From NCBI GenBank assembly GCA_015231755.1, contig JADGAZ010000012.1, positions 41,284 to 105,283 of the forward strand: DNA of 64,000 bases. The letters are read 5' to 3'. Each line of letters opens with the position of its first letter. Position 1 is the stretch's first letter. The DNA comes from Magnetococcales bacterium. Its GTDB lineage: Bacteria; Pseudomonadota; Magnetococcia; Magnetococcales; Magnetaquicoccaceae. The position numbers and the translations under genes were made by a program. This document shows, piece after piece, positions 46,955 to 55,463 of the stretch. Under the pieces are notes generated by a model. That model made no database searches. It was not told the origin of the DNA and saw only the letters and a program-made list of their open reading frames with translations.

Positions 46955-49900
46955 GTGTTGAGACCAGGATTGGGAATCATCGGGGTGTGTCTGCTCGGGC
47001 TGGTGCTGACAGGCTGTGGCGGCGGTGGCAGCGGCTCCAATGCCAAGAAAACCTCCAGTGTGTCATCGGGTTCTTCATCCACCACCACGACGACGACCAC
47101 CTCGTATTATGGGGTGTTTCAGGGATCCAAGGTGGTCGGGGTTCACTACCGGGCGGAACTCAACGGCGTGGTCAAGGAGGGGGAGACCGATGCCCAGGGT
47201 CAGTTCCAGTATCTGTCCGACGGCACCAGCCACAGCAAGGTGACCTTCTCCGTGGGGGGAGTGGAACTGGGCTCCGTGACGCCGACCGTCACCACCGGCT
47301 CTTATTCCATGAACGTCCACGATCTGGTGAGCGCCTCGGATCCGGATACCGGGACCAAAGCCACCAATATTCAACGTTTTTTAAGCTCGGTTGATACCTC
47401 CACCAGTACCGATACCGTCTTCATCAGCGCCGCCACCCGTACCGCCCTGGCCGGAGAAAGCGTCAAGCTGGGAACTCTGCCCGTGGCGGAGTTCGATACC
47501 AAGGCGGCGGCCCTGGTCAATACCCTGGTGAGCGCCAGCGTGTTGCCTTCGGGCACCGGGGTGGCCACCAGCAGCGCAGTCACCGCCCACATGCAAGAAA
47601 CCAAGGTCCAGATCGACGCCGCCCGTGTCGGAACGGTGCAGGTCACGGCGGGGGCCGAGTCGGTGCTGGCGGATGGCAAGACCCGGGTGCTGGTGCAGGT
47701 CAAGGCCACCGGGCTGGATGGCAAGGCGTTGGCCGGAGGACTGGTCCATCTGGAGACCAGCGCCGGCACCTTCGGCAGCGAAACCGATCTGTGTGCGGAT
47801 ACGGCCACCGTCACCACCACCGCCGACAAGCTCACCGATGACAGCGGGGTGGCCTTTGCCCTGCTGACTCCCCGTTGTCAGAGTGTCAACGCCGTGGTCA
47901 CCGCCTCGTTGGGGGGCGTGATCGTGCGCAAGACCATCCAGTTCACTTCGGCGCCTTCATCCAATACCAACGTCTATAACGGGATGTTCCAAGGTTACGC
48001 CCTGGTGGGGGTCCACTATCGGGCGGAACTCAACGGCATGGTCCAGGAGGGGGAAACCGACGCGGAAGGCAAGTTCCAATTCCTGTCCGACGGGGTGGCC
48101 ATCAGTCCGGTGACCTTCTCCGTGGGTGGGGTGGTGCTGGGCAGCATGACTCCCACCGATACCACCGGCACCTATCGGATGACGATCCACGATCTGGTGA
48201 GTCTCTCCGACATGAACGCCGCCACCAAGGCAATCAATTTGCAACGGTTCTTGAGTACCATCAACACCTCCAGCACCACCGGTGTGATCGGGATCAACGC
48301 CGCCACACGCACCGCTTTGGCCGGCGAGAATGTCAATCTGGGTCTGGTGCCGGTGGGTGATTTCGATACCCGGGCCAGCACCTTGGTGAATACCCTGATC
48401 ACCGGCAAGGTGCTGGCCTCCGGGAGTACCCTGGCGGCTGCGGCTGCGGTGATGCCCTTGATGCGAGAGATCAAGACCCAGATCGACGCCACCCGCATCG
48501 GCACCCTGGAAATCACCTCGGGGGCCGAGTCGGTGCTGGCGGATGGCAAGATCCGGGTGCTGGTGCAGGTCAAGGCCAAAACCACCACCGGCAAGGCCAT
48601 GGGAGGTGGACAGGTCCACTTTGAAACCACCGCCGGAACCTTCGGCAATGAAACCAACCCCTGTCTGGAGACGGCGCTTCCCACCACCGCCTCGGACAAG
48701 ACCACCGATGTGACCGGAGTGGCCTATCTGTTTCTCACCCCCCGGTGTCAGGCGGCCAATGCCAAGGTATCCGCCTCGTTGGGGGGCATGATTGTTTCCA
48801 CTTATGTGAAATTCATCGCCGGGGCCGCTTCGGCGACCTATTCGTCGTTGGCGGTCTCCCCGTCGGCGTTGCTGGCGGATGGCAAATCCACCGCCACGGT
48901 GACGGTCACCTTGCGGGACGCCTACAACAATCCGGTGGCCGACGGCACCACGGTCACCTTGTTGACCGATTCCGGCAGCGTGCAGGGGGGATCCGCGTCG
49001 TATACCACCTCCGGATTGGCCACCTTCACGTTCATCGCCGGTTCCAATGTGGGGGATGCCCACCTGACCATCAGCGAGTATGCCTTCCTGTCCCGAACCA
49101 TCACCCTGACCCCCTCTTCGATTTCGACCATTACCTACAATGGAGTGTTCATGGGCTCCACGGTGGTGGGGGTTCACTACAAGGCGGAACTCAACGGCTT
49201 GGTCAAAGAAGGGGAGACGGATTCGGAAGGCAAGTTTCAGTATTTTTCCGACGGTGTGGCCTTCAGTCCGGTGACCTTCTCTGTGGGGGGAGTGGTGCTG
49301 GGCACCGTGACCCCTTCCCAGACCACCGGGGCCTATCTGATGAGCGTGCATGATCTGGTGAGCGCCTCGGATGTGGATGTGGAGAGCAAGGCCACCAACA
49401 TTCAGCGGTTTCTGAGCACCATCAACACGTCAACGGACAGCGCCGTGCTGCTGGTCTCCGCCGCCGCCCGCGCCGCTTTGGCCGCGGAGAGCGTCCGGTT
49501 GCACGAACTGCCTGTGACCGGGTTCGACGCCAAGGCCCAGACTCTGGTCAATACCCTGATCGCCGCCGGTCAACTGGCGTCGGGCACCACCCTGGCCACA
49601 GCCGGCAGTGTCAGCGCCCATTTGCGGGAGACCAAAAGCCAGATCGATGCCGCGCGCATTCAGAAATTGGTGATCGAGGCGGGGGCGGATACGGTGCTGG
49701 CCGATGGCAAAACCCGGGTGGTGGTGCAACTCAAGGCCACCGGACTGGACGGCAAGGCGCTGGTGGGGGGATTGGTCCATCTGGAAACCACGGCGGGAAC
49801 CTTCGGCAGCGAAAGCAATCTGTGCCAGGAGTCCACCACCGTGACCCAGACGATGGACAAGATCACCGATTCCAAGGGCATGGCGTTTGTCATGCTCACC

Positions 49901-51835
49901 CCCCGTTGCCAGACCGGCAACGCGGTGGTTTCCGCCTCCCTGGGCGGGGTGATCGCGATGAAAACCATCCAGTTCATTCCCGGACCCGCCACGGTGGGCA
50001 ACTCTTCCATTCTGGTCAATCCCAAAACCCTGCCCGCCGATGGCAAGTCCAAGGCCACGGTGACCATTGCGTTGCGGGATGCCAACAACAACCCGGTGAA
50101 AGATCAAACCGCCGTGACCCTGCTGACCACCTCCGGCACCATTGAAGGCGGTTCGGTTGGTTACACCCTGTCGGGACGGGTCTCGTTTTCCTTGCTGGCC
50201 GCTCAGACCAGTGGCAGCGCCACATTGACCATCAGCGAGTATGGATTCCTGTCGGAAAGTGTCACCATGGGTGTGGTCTCTTCCACCGGAGGCAAACCCA
50301 ATTCGATTCAGATGTCGGCGGGATTGCAACACATCTTCGTGCGGGGGGTGGGCAAGACGGAAAATGTCGGCATCGCCATCCAGGTACGTGACGATGTGGG
50401 CGATCCCCTCAACGAGGCGGCGTTGAATTATCCGGTGGGATTCAATAATCTGCGGGTCACCCTCAAGACCCGCCCCCAGGGGGGGGAAACCATCGCCGGT
50501 ATCGGGCGCAAGGCCGATGCGGTCGTGTCCGGGGATGTGGAGACCAAAAAAAGTTCGGAAACCTCCAACGAAATCCTGGTGCGCACCACCAACGGTTCGG
50601 CCACCATCACCCTGACCTCCGGGGTCAGGCCGGGATTGGTGGAGTTTCAGGTGGACGCTTTGGATGTGAATGGCTCCACCCGACTGGCTAGCGCGGTTTC
50701 GCCGCTGGTCTCCATCGCGTCGGGTCCGCCCCACACCATCGCCTTGACCGAGGCTTACAAGGAAGGCATCGTGAATCTCAAGGATTACGGTCGTGGCGGG
50801 GTCTATTGCCGTCAGGGGTCGGTGCTGGTGACGGATCGCTACGGCAATGCGGTGCCGGATGGCACCACGGTCTCCCTGGGCCTGATCGACGCGGTGCTGG
50901 CCTCCTCGTCCACGGGCAGCATCACGGTGGATTCGGAGTATCTCACCGATGCCAATGTCGCCTTCGATCAGGCCGGTGTGGATCAGTCCGGCTTGACCAG
51001 ACGGATTCAGGCCGGGGATCTGGTGTTGATCGAACGGGGGGTCGAGGCCCAGGACCGGCGGCGTTTCGTGCTTTCCCGTCCCACCGCCTCCGCGTCGAGC
51101 AAACTGCAAACCAATGCCAATTATCGGGTCAACTCCGCCAATGTGACCACCACGGACGCGGATTACAAAACCTCGATTGCGGATCTGACCTATTATGTCG
51201 GCGCTTCCTTGCGGGGGGGAGCCATTCACGGTTATGCCGGCCAGCAGGGGTGTGACCCGGCCCAGTTGACCACCGGAGTGGCCTCCACCACCGGCGGTGT
51301 CGCCGCCTTGCGGGTGACCTATCCGGCCAATCCGGATGTGATCCAGTTGGGCTGTTTCGGATATGCCAATGAGGTCTACAGCAATACCGACACCCGTTTT
51401 CCCAACCGTTCGGGACAGGTGATGATCCTGGCGTCGTCCAACGAAACCAATGACGTGAACGAAAGCGGCGCCACCTTGATCTCCAAGGGCCGATTCTGTT
51501 ATCTGCCGGTGAGTCCGGCGACCCTGACTCCGTTGCCCGCCAGTCTGGGCAAGGATAGCACCTCCTTCGAGATCGTTTTGCAAGATGAAGGTCTGGTGCG
51601 GGTGCCATTCGTGGAGGTGGAGTGCAGCGCCGTGGAAACCAGTGACATTTCCAAGACCCTGAGTATCCAGATCGCCACCCCCGTCAAGAAGATGACCGAT
51701 CTGAACGGGAGCGCCGCCTTTGGCGTGACCATCACCGGAGGCGGTGGGGCGACCCCGGATACCGGAACCATCACCTGCAACAGCAAGAGTTCGACGATTT
51801 CCGGAACCGTGACCATTGGCGTCTCTGTGCCTTGA
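46955..51835 (+). CDS. Very large repetitive lipoprotein with Ig-like (Big_1) domains
   Basis: About 1626 residues from GTG 46955, preceded by AGGGG; longer in-frame starts lack a site. The N-terminus is a lipoprotein signal with lipobox LTGC then GGGGSGS, so the protein is attached to a membrane after export. A Ser/Thr linker is followed by three long repeats, each with a VGVHYRAELNG-EGETD-FSVGGV-VHDLV module and a Big_1-type domain (VLADGKTRV..VKATGLDGKAL). Two further Big_1 domains lie after the second and third repeats (LLADGKSTATVTV, LPADGKSKATVTI). The last 500 residues have mixed beta domains. It is probably a surface adhesin or pilus-associated protein. Its stop abuts a PilM/MshI-like gene, which supports a pilus link. 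Confidence 0.8.
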   Translation: MLRPGLGIIGVCLLGLVLTGCGGGGSGSNAKKTSSVSSGSSSTTTTTTTSYYGVFQGSKVVGVHYRAELNGVVKEGETDAQGQFQYLSDGTSHSKVTFSVGGVELGSVTPTVTTGSYSMNVHDLVSASDPDTGTKATNIQRFLSSVDTSTSTDTVFISAATRTALAGESVKLGTLPVAEFDTKAAALVNTLVSASVLPSGTGVATSSAVTAHMQETKVQIDAARVGTVQVTAGAESVLADGKTRVLVQVKATGLDGKALAGGLVHLETSAGTFGSETDLCADTATVTTTADKLTDDSGVAFALLTPRCQSVNAVVTASLGGVIVRKTIQFTSAPSSNTNVYNGMFQGYALVGVHYRAELNGMVQEGETDAEGKFQFLSDGVAISPVTFSVGGVVLGSMTPTDTTGTYRMTIHDLVSLSDMNAATKAINLQRFLSTINTSSTTGVIGINAATRTALAGENVNLGLVPVGDFDTRASTLVNTLITGKVLASGSTLAAAAAVMPLMREIKTQIDATRIGTLEITSGAESVLADGKIRVLVQVKAKTTTGKAMGGGQVHFETTAGTFGNETNPCLETALPTTASDKTTDVTGVAYLFLTPRCQAANAKVSASLGGMIVSTYVKFIAGAASATYSSLAVSPSALLADGKSTATVTVTLRDAYNNPVADGTTVTLLTDSGSVQGGSASYTTSGLATFTFIAGSNVGDAHLTISEYAFLSRTITLTPSSISTITYNGVFMGSTVVGVHYKAELNGLVKEGETDSEGKFQYFSDGVAFSPVTFSVGGVVLGTVTPSQTTGAYLMSVHDLVSASDVDVESKATNIQRFLSTINTSTDSAVLLVSAAARAALAAESVRLHELPVTGFDAKAQTLVNTLIAAGQLASGTTLATAGSVSAHLRETKSQIDAARIQKLVIEAGADTVLADGKTRVVVQLKATGLDGKALVGGLVHLETTAGTFGSESNLCQESTTVTQTMDKITDSKGMAFVMLTPRCQTGNAVVSASLGGVIAMKTIQFIPGPATVGNSSILVNPKTLPADGKSKATVTIALRDANNNPVKDQTAVTLLTTSGTIEGGSVGYTLSGRVSFSLLAAQTSGSATLTISEYGFLSESVTMGVVSSTGGKPNSIQMSAGLQHIFVRGVGKTENVGIAIQVRDDVGDPLNEAALNYPVGFNNLRVTLKTRPQGGETIAGIGRKADAVVSGDVETKKSSETSNEILVRTTNGSATITLTSGVRPGLVEFQVDALDVNGSTRLASAVSPLVSIASGPPHTIALTEAYKEGIVNLKDYGRGGVYCRQGSVLVTDRYGNAVPDGTTVSLGLIDAVLASSSTGSITVDSEYLTDANVAFDQAGVDQSGLTRRIQAGDLVLIERGVEAQDRRRFVLSRPTASASSKLQTNANYRVNSANVTTTDADYKTSIADLTYYVGASLRGGAIHGYAGQQGCDPAQLTTGVASTTGGVAALRVTYPANPDVIQLGCFGYANEVYSNTDTRFPNRSGQVMILASSNETNDVNESGATLISKGRFCYLPVSPATLTPLPASLGKDSTSFEIVLQDEGLVRVPFVEVECSAVETSDISKTLSIQIATPVKKMTDLNGSAAFGVTITGGGGATPDTGTITCNSKSSTISGTVTIGVSVP
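47104..49985 (+). repeat. Three long imperfect repeats inside the lipoprotein gene
   Basis: Units begin near 47104, 47970 and 49132, each about 850 bp, with an extra Big_1 domain (about 290 bp) inserted after unit two. Nucleotide similarity is high in the VHYRAELNG and FSVGGV segments and lower in the linkers. Confidence 0.75.
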
Positions 51836-51840
51836 CAAGG

Positions 51841-52896
51841 ATGATCACGGCACACATGAATCTGAATCTGAAATTGGATCTCACTCTTCCACCCTGGATG
51901 CGGGGGGTTTCCACAGCGTTTTCCGATCCGGTGGGGCGCCTGCGGGGGCGGTTGGGCAAAAAAAAGGCCGAAGGATTGGCCGCGCTTTACGCCACGGTGG
52001 ATGGAGTGGGATTGATTCATCTCACCGCAGGGGAGGAAGGGCGGCCCCGGGTGAATGTGTGCGTGTTTCAGCCGGTGGCCAAGGGGCAGTCGCCGGGACG
52101 GGTGGCCCAGGGCATGGTCAAGGCGTACAAATTGGAAAAGGCCCGCTTTGTCGGGGTGTTGGATCGGGGCTCTTACATGCTGATTCCCGCCGATGCCCCG
52201 GACCTGCCCCGGGAGGAGTGGGCGGCGGCCATGAAGTGGCGTATCAAGGATCAGATCTCTTTTCCTGTCACCCAGGCGGTGCTGGAGGTGTTCGACATCC
52301 CGGGCAATACCCCGGATGCGGATTCCGGGCGCATTTATGTGGCGGCGGCCAAGGATGGGGAGGTGCGGCGTCACGTGGCGCTGTTCCACGAGGCGGGGGT
52401 GAATCTGATCGCTTTGGATATACCGGAGTTGGCCCTGCTCAACCTGATGGGCGGATTGGTGGATGAGCGGGAAGGCATGGGATTGCTCCATCTCGAACGC
52501 AAAAGCGGTCTGGTGATGATGGTCAAGGGGGGATGGTTCTATCTGGCCCGGCGCATCGAAAACGGGTTGGATACCTTGATGGACTCTTTGGAACCGGATG
52601 GCTCGGGTGTCTCCGATGCCCCCTTCATGGATCGGATCGCGCTGGAAACTCAACGCACCATGGACTATTTTGAAAGCCATTACAGTCAGGCGGCGGCTTC
52701 CACCCTGTATGTGGTTCCCTTGCCCACCCCGGTGGAAGGATTCCGCCAGGCGTTGGCCGAACGCCTCGGCATGCGAATCAAATATTTGCCTTTGCAAGAG
52801 ATTCTTGAGATTCCCGCAGGAATCGTGGAAGCCGATCTGGTTCGTGCCCTGCCGGCCATCGGCGCGGCCATGCGGGAGCGCGCGGTGGAATCATGA
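51841..52896 (+). CDS. PilM/MshI-like pilus assembly protein
   Basis: 351 residues from ATG 51841; TTG 51832 (overlapping the upstream stop) or ATG 51856 are alternatives. The actin-like PilM/GspL cytoplasmic type is suggested by ALYATVDGVGLIHLTAG near the start, MKWRIKDQISFP (residues about 130) typical of MshI, and the terminal ADLVRALPAIGAAMR pattern. Such proteins link the cytoplasmic ATPase to the inner-membrane platform of type IV or MSHA pili. It overlaps the next gene by 4 nt, forming a PilM-N-O-like trio. Confidence 0.75.
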   Translation: MITAHMNLNLKLDLTLPPWMRGVSTAFSDPVGRLRGRLGKKKAEGLAALYATVDGVGLIHLTAGEEGRPRVNVCVFQPVAKGQSPGRVAQGMVKAYKLEKARFVGVLDRGSYMLIPADAPDLPREEWAAAMKWRIKDQISFPVTQAVLEVFDIPGNTPDADSGRIYVAAAKDGEVRRHVALFHEAGVNLIALDIPELALLNLMGGLVDEREGMGLLHLERKSGLVMMVKGGWFYLARRIENGLDTLMDSLEPDGSGVSDAPFMDRIALETQRTMDYFESHYSQAAASTLYVVPLPTPVEGFRQALAERLGMRIKYLPLQEILEIPAGIVEADLVRALPAIGAAMRERAVES

Positions 52897-53666
52897 GTTT
52901 CCAACAGGTCAACTTCTATCAAGACCTTTATCGTCCCCGGTTCGATCCGTTGGCCGCCCGTACCCTGGTACGGTTCACGATCGGTCTGGCGGGGGTGTTG
53001 GTGTTGTCTGCCGGGATGTTGCAATGGTATTTGTCCGGGGAACGGTCTGGGATAAAACGGTTGCAACTCAACAAGGACACCCTGACGGCGCGGGTGGCGG
53101 AACTGGGTGCCCAATATCCGGTACAGTCCGCGTCGGAGTCGTTGACCCGGACCATCGGGGAGTTGGAAAATGAAAAAAAACGCAAATCCCGCATGGTGGC
53201 TTTGCTGGGCGAGGGAAAGATCGGCAATACCACTGGGTTTGCCTCGCTGTTCCGGGAGTTGGCCCACTCCCGCACCGAAGGGGTTTGGTTGACCGGAATC
53301 GGGGTGTTCGAGGGGGGGGGGCAACTGCTGATCGAAGGCGCGGCGCATCAGAACCGGTCGGAGCAGATTCCTTTATGGTTGCAGGCGTTTACCCGGCGTG
53401 CGATCTTTGCGGGTCGGACTTTTGGCCATTTGCGGATCGAGCCGGTGAAAGAACATCCGGAATGGTTGCATTTTGACCTCAAGACCGATCCGGACAAGAG
53501 TCTGGATCGGTTCTGGGAGGAGAAAAAGGACGAGGGAAAGGGGCCTCCGGTGCTGCAAAAGGCGAAAAAAGGGATGGAAGAGGCCCGGGATGATATGAAA
53601 AAAGTCAATCCCCTCAAGTCTCCCCCGGGTGCCCAGTCGGATGGAAACAAGGGGGCCAAACCATGA
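52893..53666 (+). CDS. PilN/MshI2-like inner-membrane pilus assembly protein
   Basis: 257 residues. An N-terminal VNFYQDLYRPRFDPL segment (PilN-like xNLLPWR-type binding motif region, here VNFYQD) precedes one membrane helix (FTIGLAGVLVLSAGMLQW), a coiled coil and a small alpha/beta periplasmic domain (VWLTGIGVFEGGGQLLIEG, typical of PilN). A Lys-rich tail is unusual. It overlaps both neighbours by 4 nt. Confidence 0.75.
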   Translation: MSFQQVNFYQDLYRPRFDPLAARTLVRFTIGLAGVLVLSAGMLQWYLSGERSGIKRLQLNKDTLTARVAELGAQYPVQSASESLTRTIGELENEKKRKSRMVALLGEGKIGNTTGFASLFRELAHSRTEGVWLTGIGVFEGGGQLLIEGAAHQNRSEQIPLWLQAFTRRAIFAGRTFGHLRIEPVKEHPEWLHFDLKTDPDKSLDRFWEEKKDEGKGPPVLQKAKKGMEEARDDMKKVNPLKSPPGAQSDGNKGAKP

Positions 53667-54337
53667 AAAAGGGAGGCGCCGATCCGAGGAAAAGCTGGGA
53701 AACCCTGTTGGCCAAGGTGGATCGTCTCTCCCGGCGGGAGCGGATGCAATTGGTGGTGATGCTGGTGGTGGTGCTGGGTGCGGGCTGGTTTCAGGGGGTG
53801 CTGGAACCCTTTCGCAAGGAGCAGATCCTGTTGCGCAAGCAAAAGAGTCAAGTAGAGAGCGGTCTGCGGGAGATGACCGCCTTGGAACAGGAGGTGCTGG
53901 CCCGCAAGGACAAGAAGCCCGACCAGTTGGCCAATGAGCGCATCGCAGCCCTCAAGCGGGAGTTGGCGACCTTGGATCAGCAGTTGAGCACGGGGGTGGT
54001 CGGCATGGTCACTCCCCCCGAGATGATCCAGGCGCTCAAAGGAATGTTGACCCCGGACAGCGGTTTGAAGCTGGTCTCTTTGGAGGCTGGAGCCCCCCTG
54101 GATCTGCTGGCCGGGGATGACTCCGGTGGCGCGGTCTATCAACACAATCTGGTGTTGCGTTTTTCCGGCGCCTTTCCCGACGTGTTGAAATATCTGCAAG
54201 ATTTGGAACATCTGCCCTGGAAGCTGTTCTGGGATGGCGTCGAGTTCGCCGTGGCGGATTTTCCCAAGTCTTATGTCAGTTTGCGCATTCACACCTTGAG
54301 CCTGTCCACCGATCTGGTGGGTGGGACATCCCCCTGA
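53663..54337 (+). CDS. PilO/MshJ-like pilus assembly protein
   Basis: 224 residues: a cytoplasmic basic start, one membrane helix (LVVMLVVVLGAGWFQGVL), a coiled coil with many Glu/Lys (about 60-110), then a small ferredoxin-like domain (LVLRFSGAFPDVLKYLQDL). This is the PilO/MshJ layout. The MSHA genes that usually follow (mshK, L, M, N, E, G) are absent; the next gene is unrelated and 228 bp away. Confidence 0.75.
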   Translation: MKKGGADPRKSWETLLAKVDRLSRRERMQLVVMLVVVLGAGWFQGVLEPFRKEQILLRKQKSQVESGLREMTALEQEVLARKDKKPDQLANERIAALKRELATLDQQLSTGVVGMVTPPEMIQALKGMLTPDSGLKLVSLEAGAPLDLLAGDDSGGAVYQHNLVLRFSGAFPDVLKYLQDLEHLPWKLFWDGVEFAVADFPKSYVSLRIHTLSLSTDLVGGTSP

Positions 54338-54565
54338 TTTCTCTCCAAGATTCTTTTGTTTCGGCTTGCACTTTCCCCGGGCGGTCCAGATTCGTTTTCC
54401 CACGCCACAAACGGTGAAAAGATGGATGATTCATCAACTAAATTTGCAATTTATGCAAGTTTTAGATAACACTGAATTATCTTCTTATGTCTATGGGTCG
54501 CACGTTGGGAAGTATGGCAGTATGAGAAGTATGGATGGTGTCGAGAAGGAATAGGGGCTAAATTT

Positions 54566-55459
54566 ATGAATTTATTCTTTTTTTATAAGCTTAGACGTGG
54601 TCTTTTGTTGTTTTTGAATTCTTTTATTGTTTTGTGGATGATGGTCATTGCCGGTCGTGTTTCAGCCGGGACTGACGAGTCGGGTGGTGTCTATCGCTTT
54701 GGTGTGCTGCCTCAGCGCAGTGCCGTGTTGACGGCACAATACTGGAATCCCATTCTGGAGCATGTTTCCCGACAGGCCGGAATCCGTTTATTGCTCAAAA
54801 CCGTCCGCACCGCGCCCGAATTCAATCAGGCTTTGGAGCGGGGTGAGTATGATCTGGTCTATTCCAACACGGTTTTTCAGCCCCGCTTGAGCGCCAGCGA
54901 TTACCGGGTGATTCTCAAACCCCGTGCGGCGGCCATTCGGGGGCAGCTTGTCACCCTGGAGGAGTCCGGGATTCACACCGTGGAGGCGTTGAAAGATCAG
55001 GCCGTGGGATTTCCCTCCAAAGGGGCCTTTGTGGGGTATGCGGTGTCCATGGATCATCTGTTGCGCCTGGGCATTCCAGTGCAGGCGGTGTTCGGCGGCA
55101 ATCAGGAAGGAATCATGGGACAGCTCAAGGCCGGCAAAGTGATGGCGGCGGGTGTCAACAGCGAATTGATGCATTTTTTTTCCCAGAGGGAAAATGTTCG
55201 TTATCGGGTGTTATGGGAATCGGTTCCGTTTGAAAATTTGCCCATCTCGGTGCTTCCCCGTGTCGCGCCGGAGGTGATCGGGGACATCCAGCGGGTCTTC
55301 GCCGGCATGCACGACACCCCCGAAGGACAACGAATTCTGGAAAACAGCGCCGCCATCATCAAACAGCACCCGCCCTTTGGATTCTTGCCCGCCAGTCAGG
55401 AAAATTATCGCAACTATGTCGAATTCTACCGGACCACTTTGGTCCAGGATATCGAGTAG
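54566..55459 (+). CDS. PhnD-like periplasmic phosphate/phosphonate-binding-type protein
   Basis: 297 residues with a signal peptide (LLLFLNSFIVLWMMVIAG, cleavage near VSAG). The mature part has the PhnD/Phosphonate-bd pattern: FGVLPQRSAVLTAQYWNPI, EYDLVYSNTVFQPRL, VGFPSKGAFVGYAVS and the terminal region with a GFLPASQENYR segment. There is no transporter permease or ATPase next to it; a hybrid kinase follows after 4 nt, so the protein probably serves as the ligand sensor of that kinase. The start is in an AT-rich segment unlike its neighbours. Confidence 0.85.
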   Translation: MNLFFFYKLRRGLLLFLNSFIVLWMMVIAGRVSAGTDESGGVYRFGVLPQRSAVLTAQYWNPILEHVSRQAGIRLLLKTVRTAPEFNQALERGEYDLVYSNTVFQPRLSASDYRVILKPRAAAIRGQLVTLEESGIHTVEALKDQAVGFPSKGAFVGYAVSMDHLLRLGIPVQAVFGGNQEGIMGQLKAGKVMAAGVNSELMHFFSQRENVRYRVLWESVPFENLPISVLPRVAPEVIGDIQRVFAGMHDTPEGQRILENSAAIIKQHPPFGFLPASQENYRNYVEFYRTTLVQDIE

Positions 55460-55463
55460 ACCC

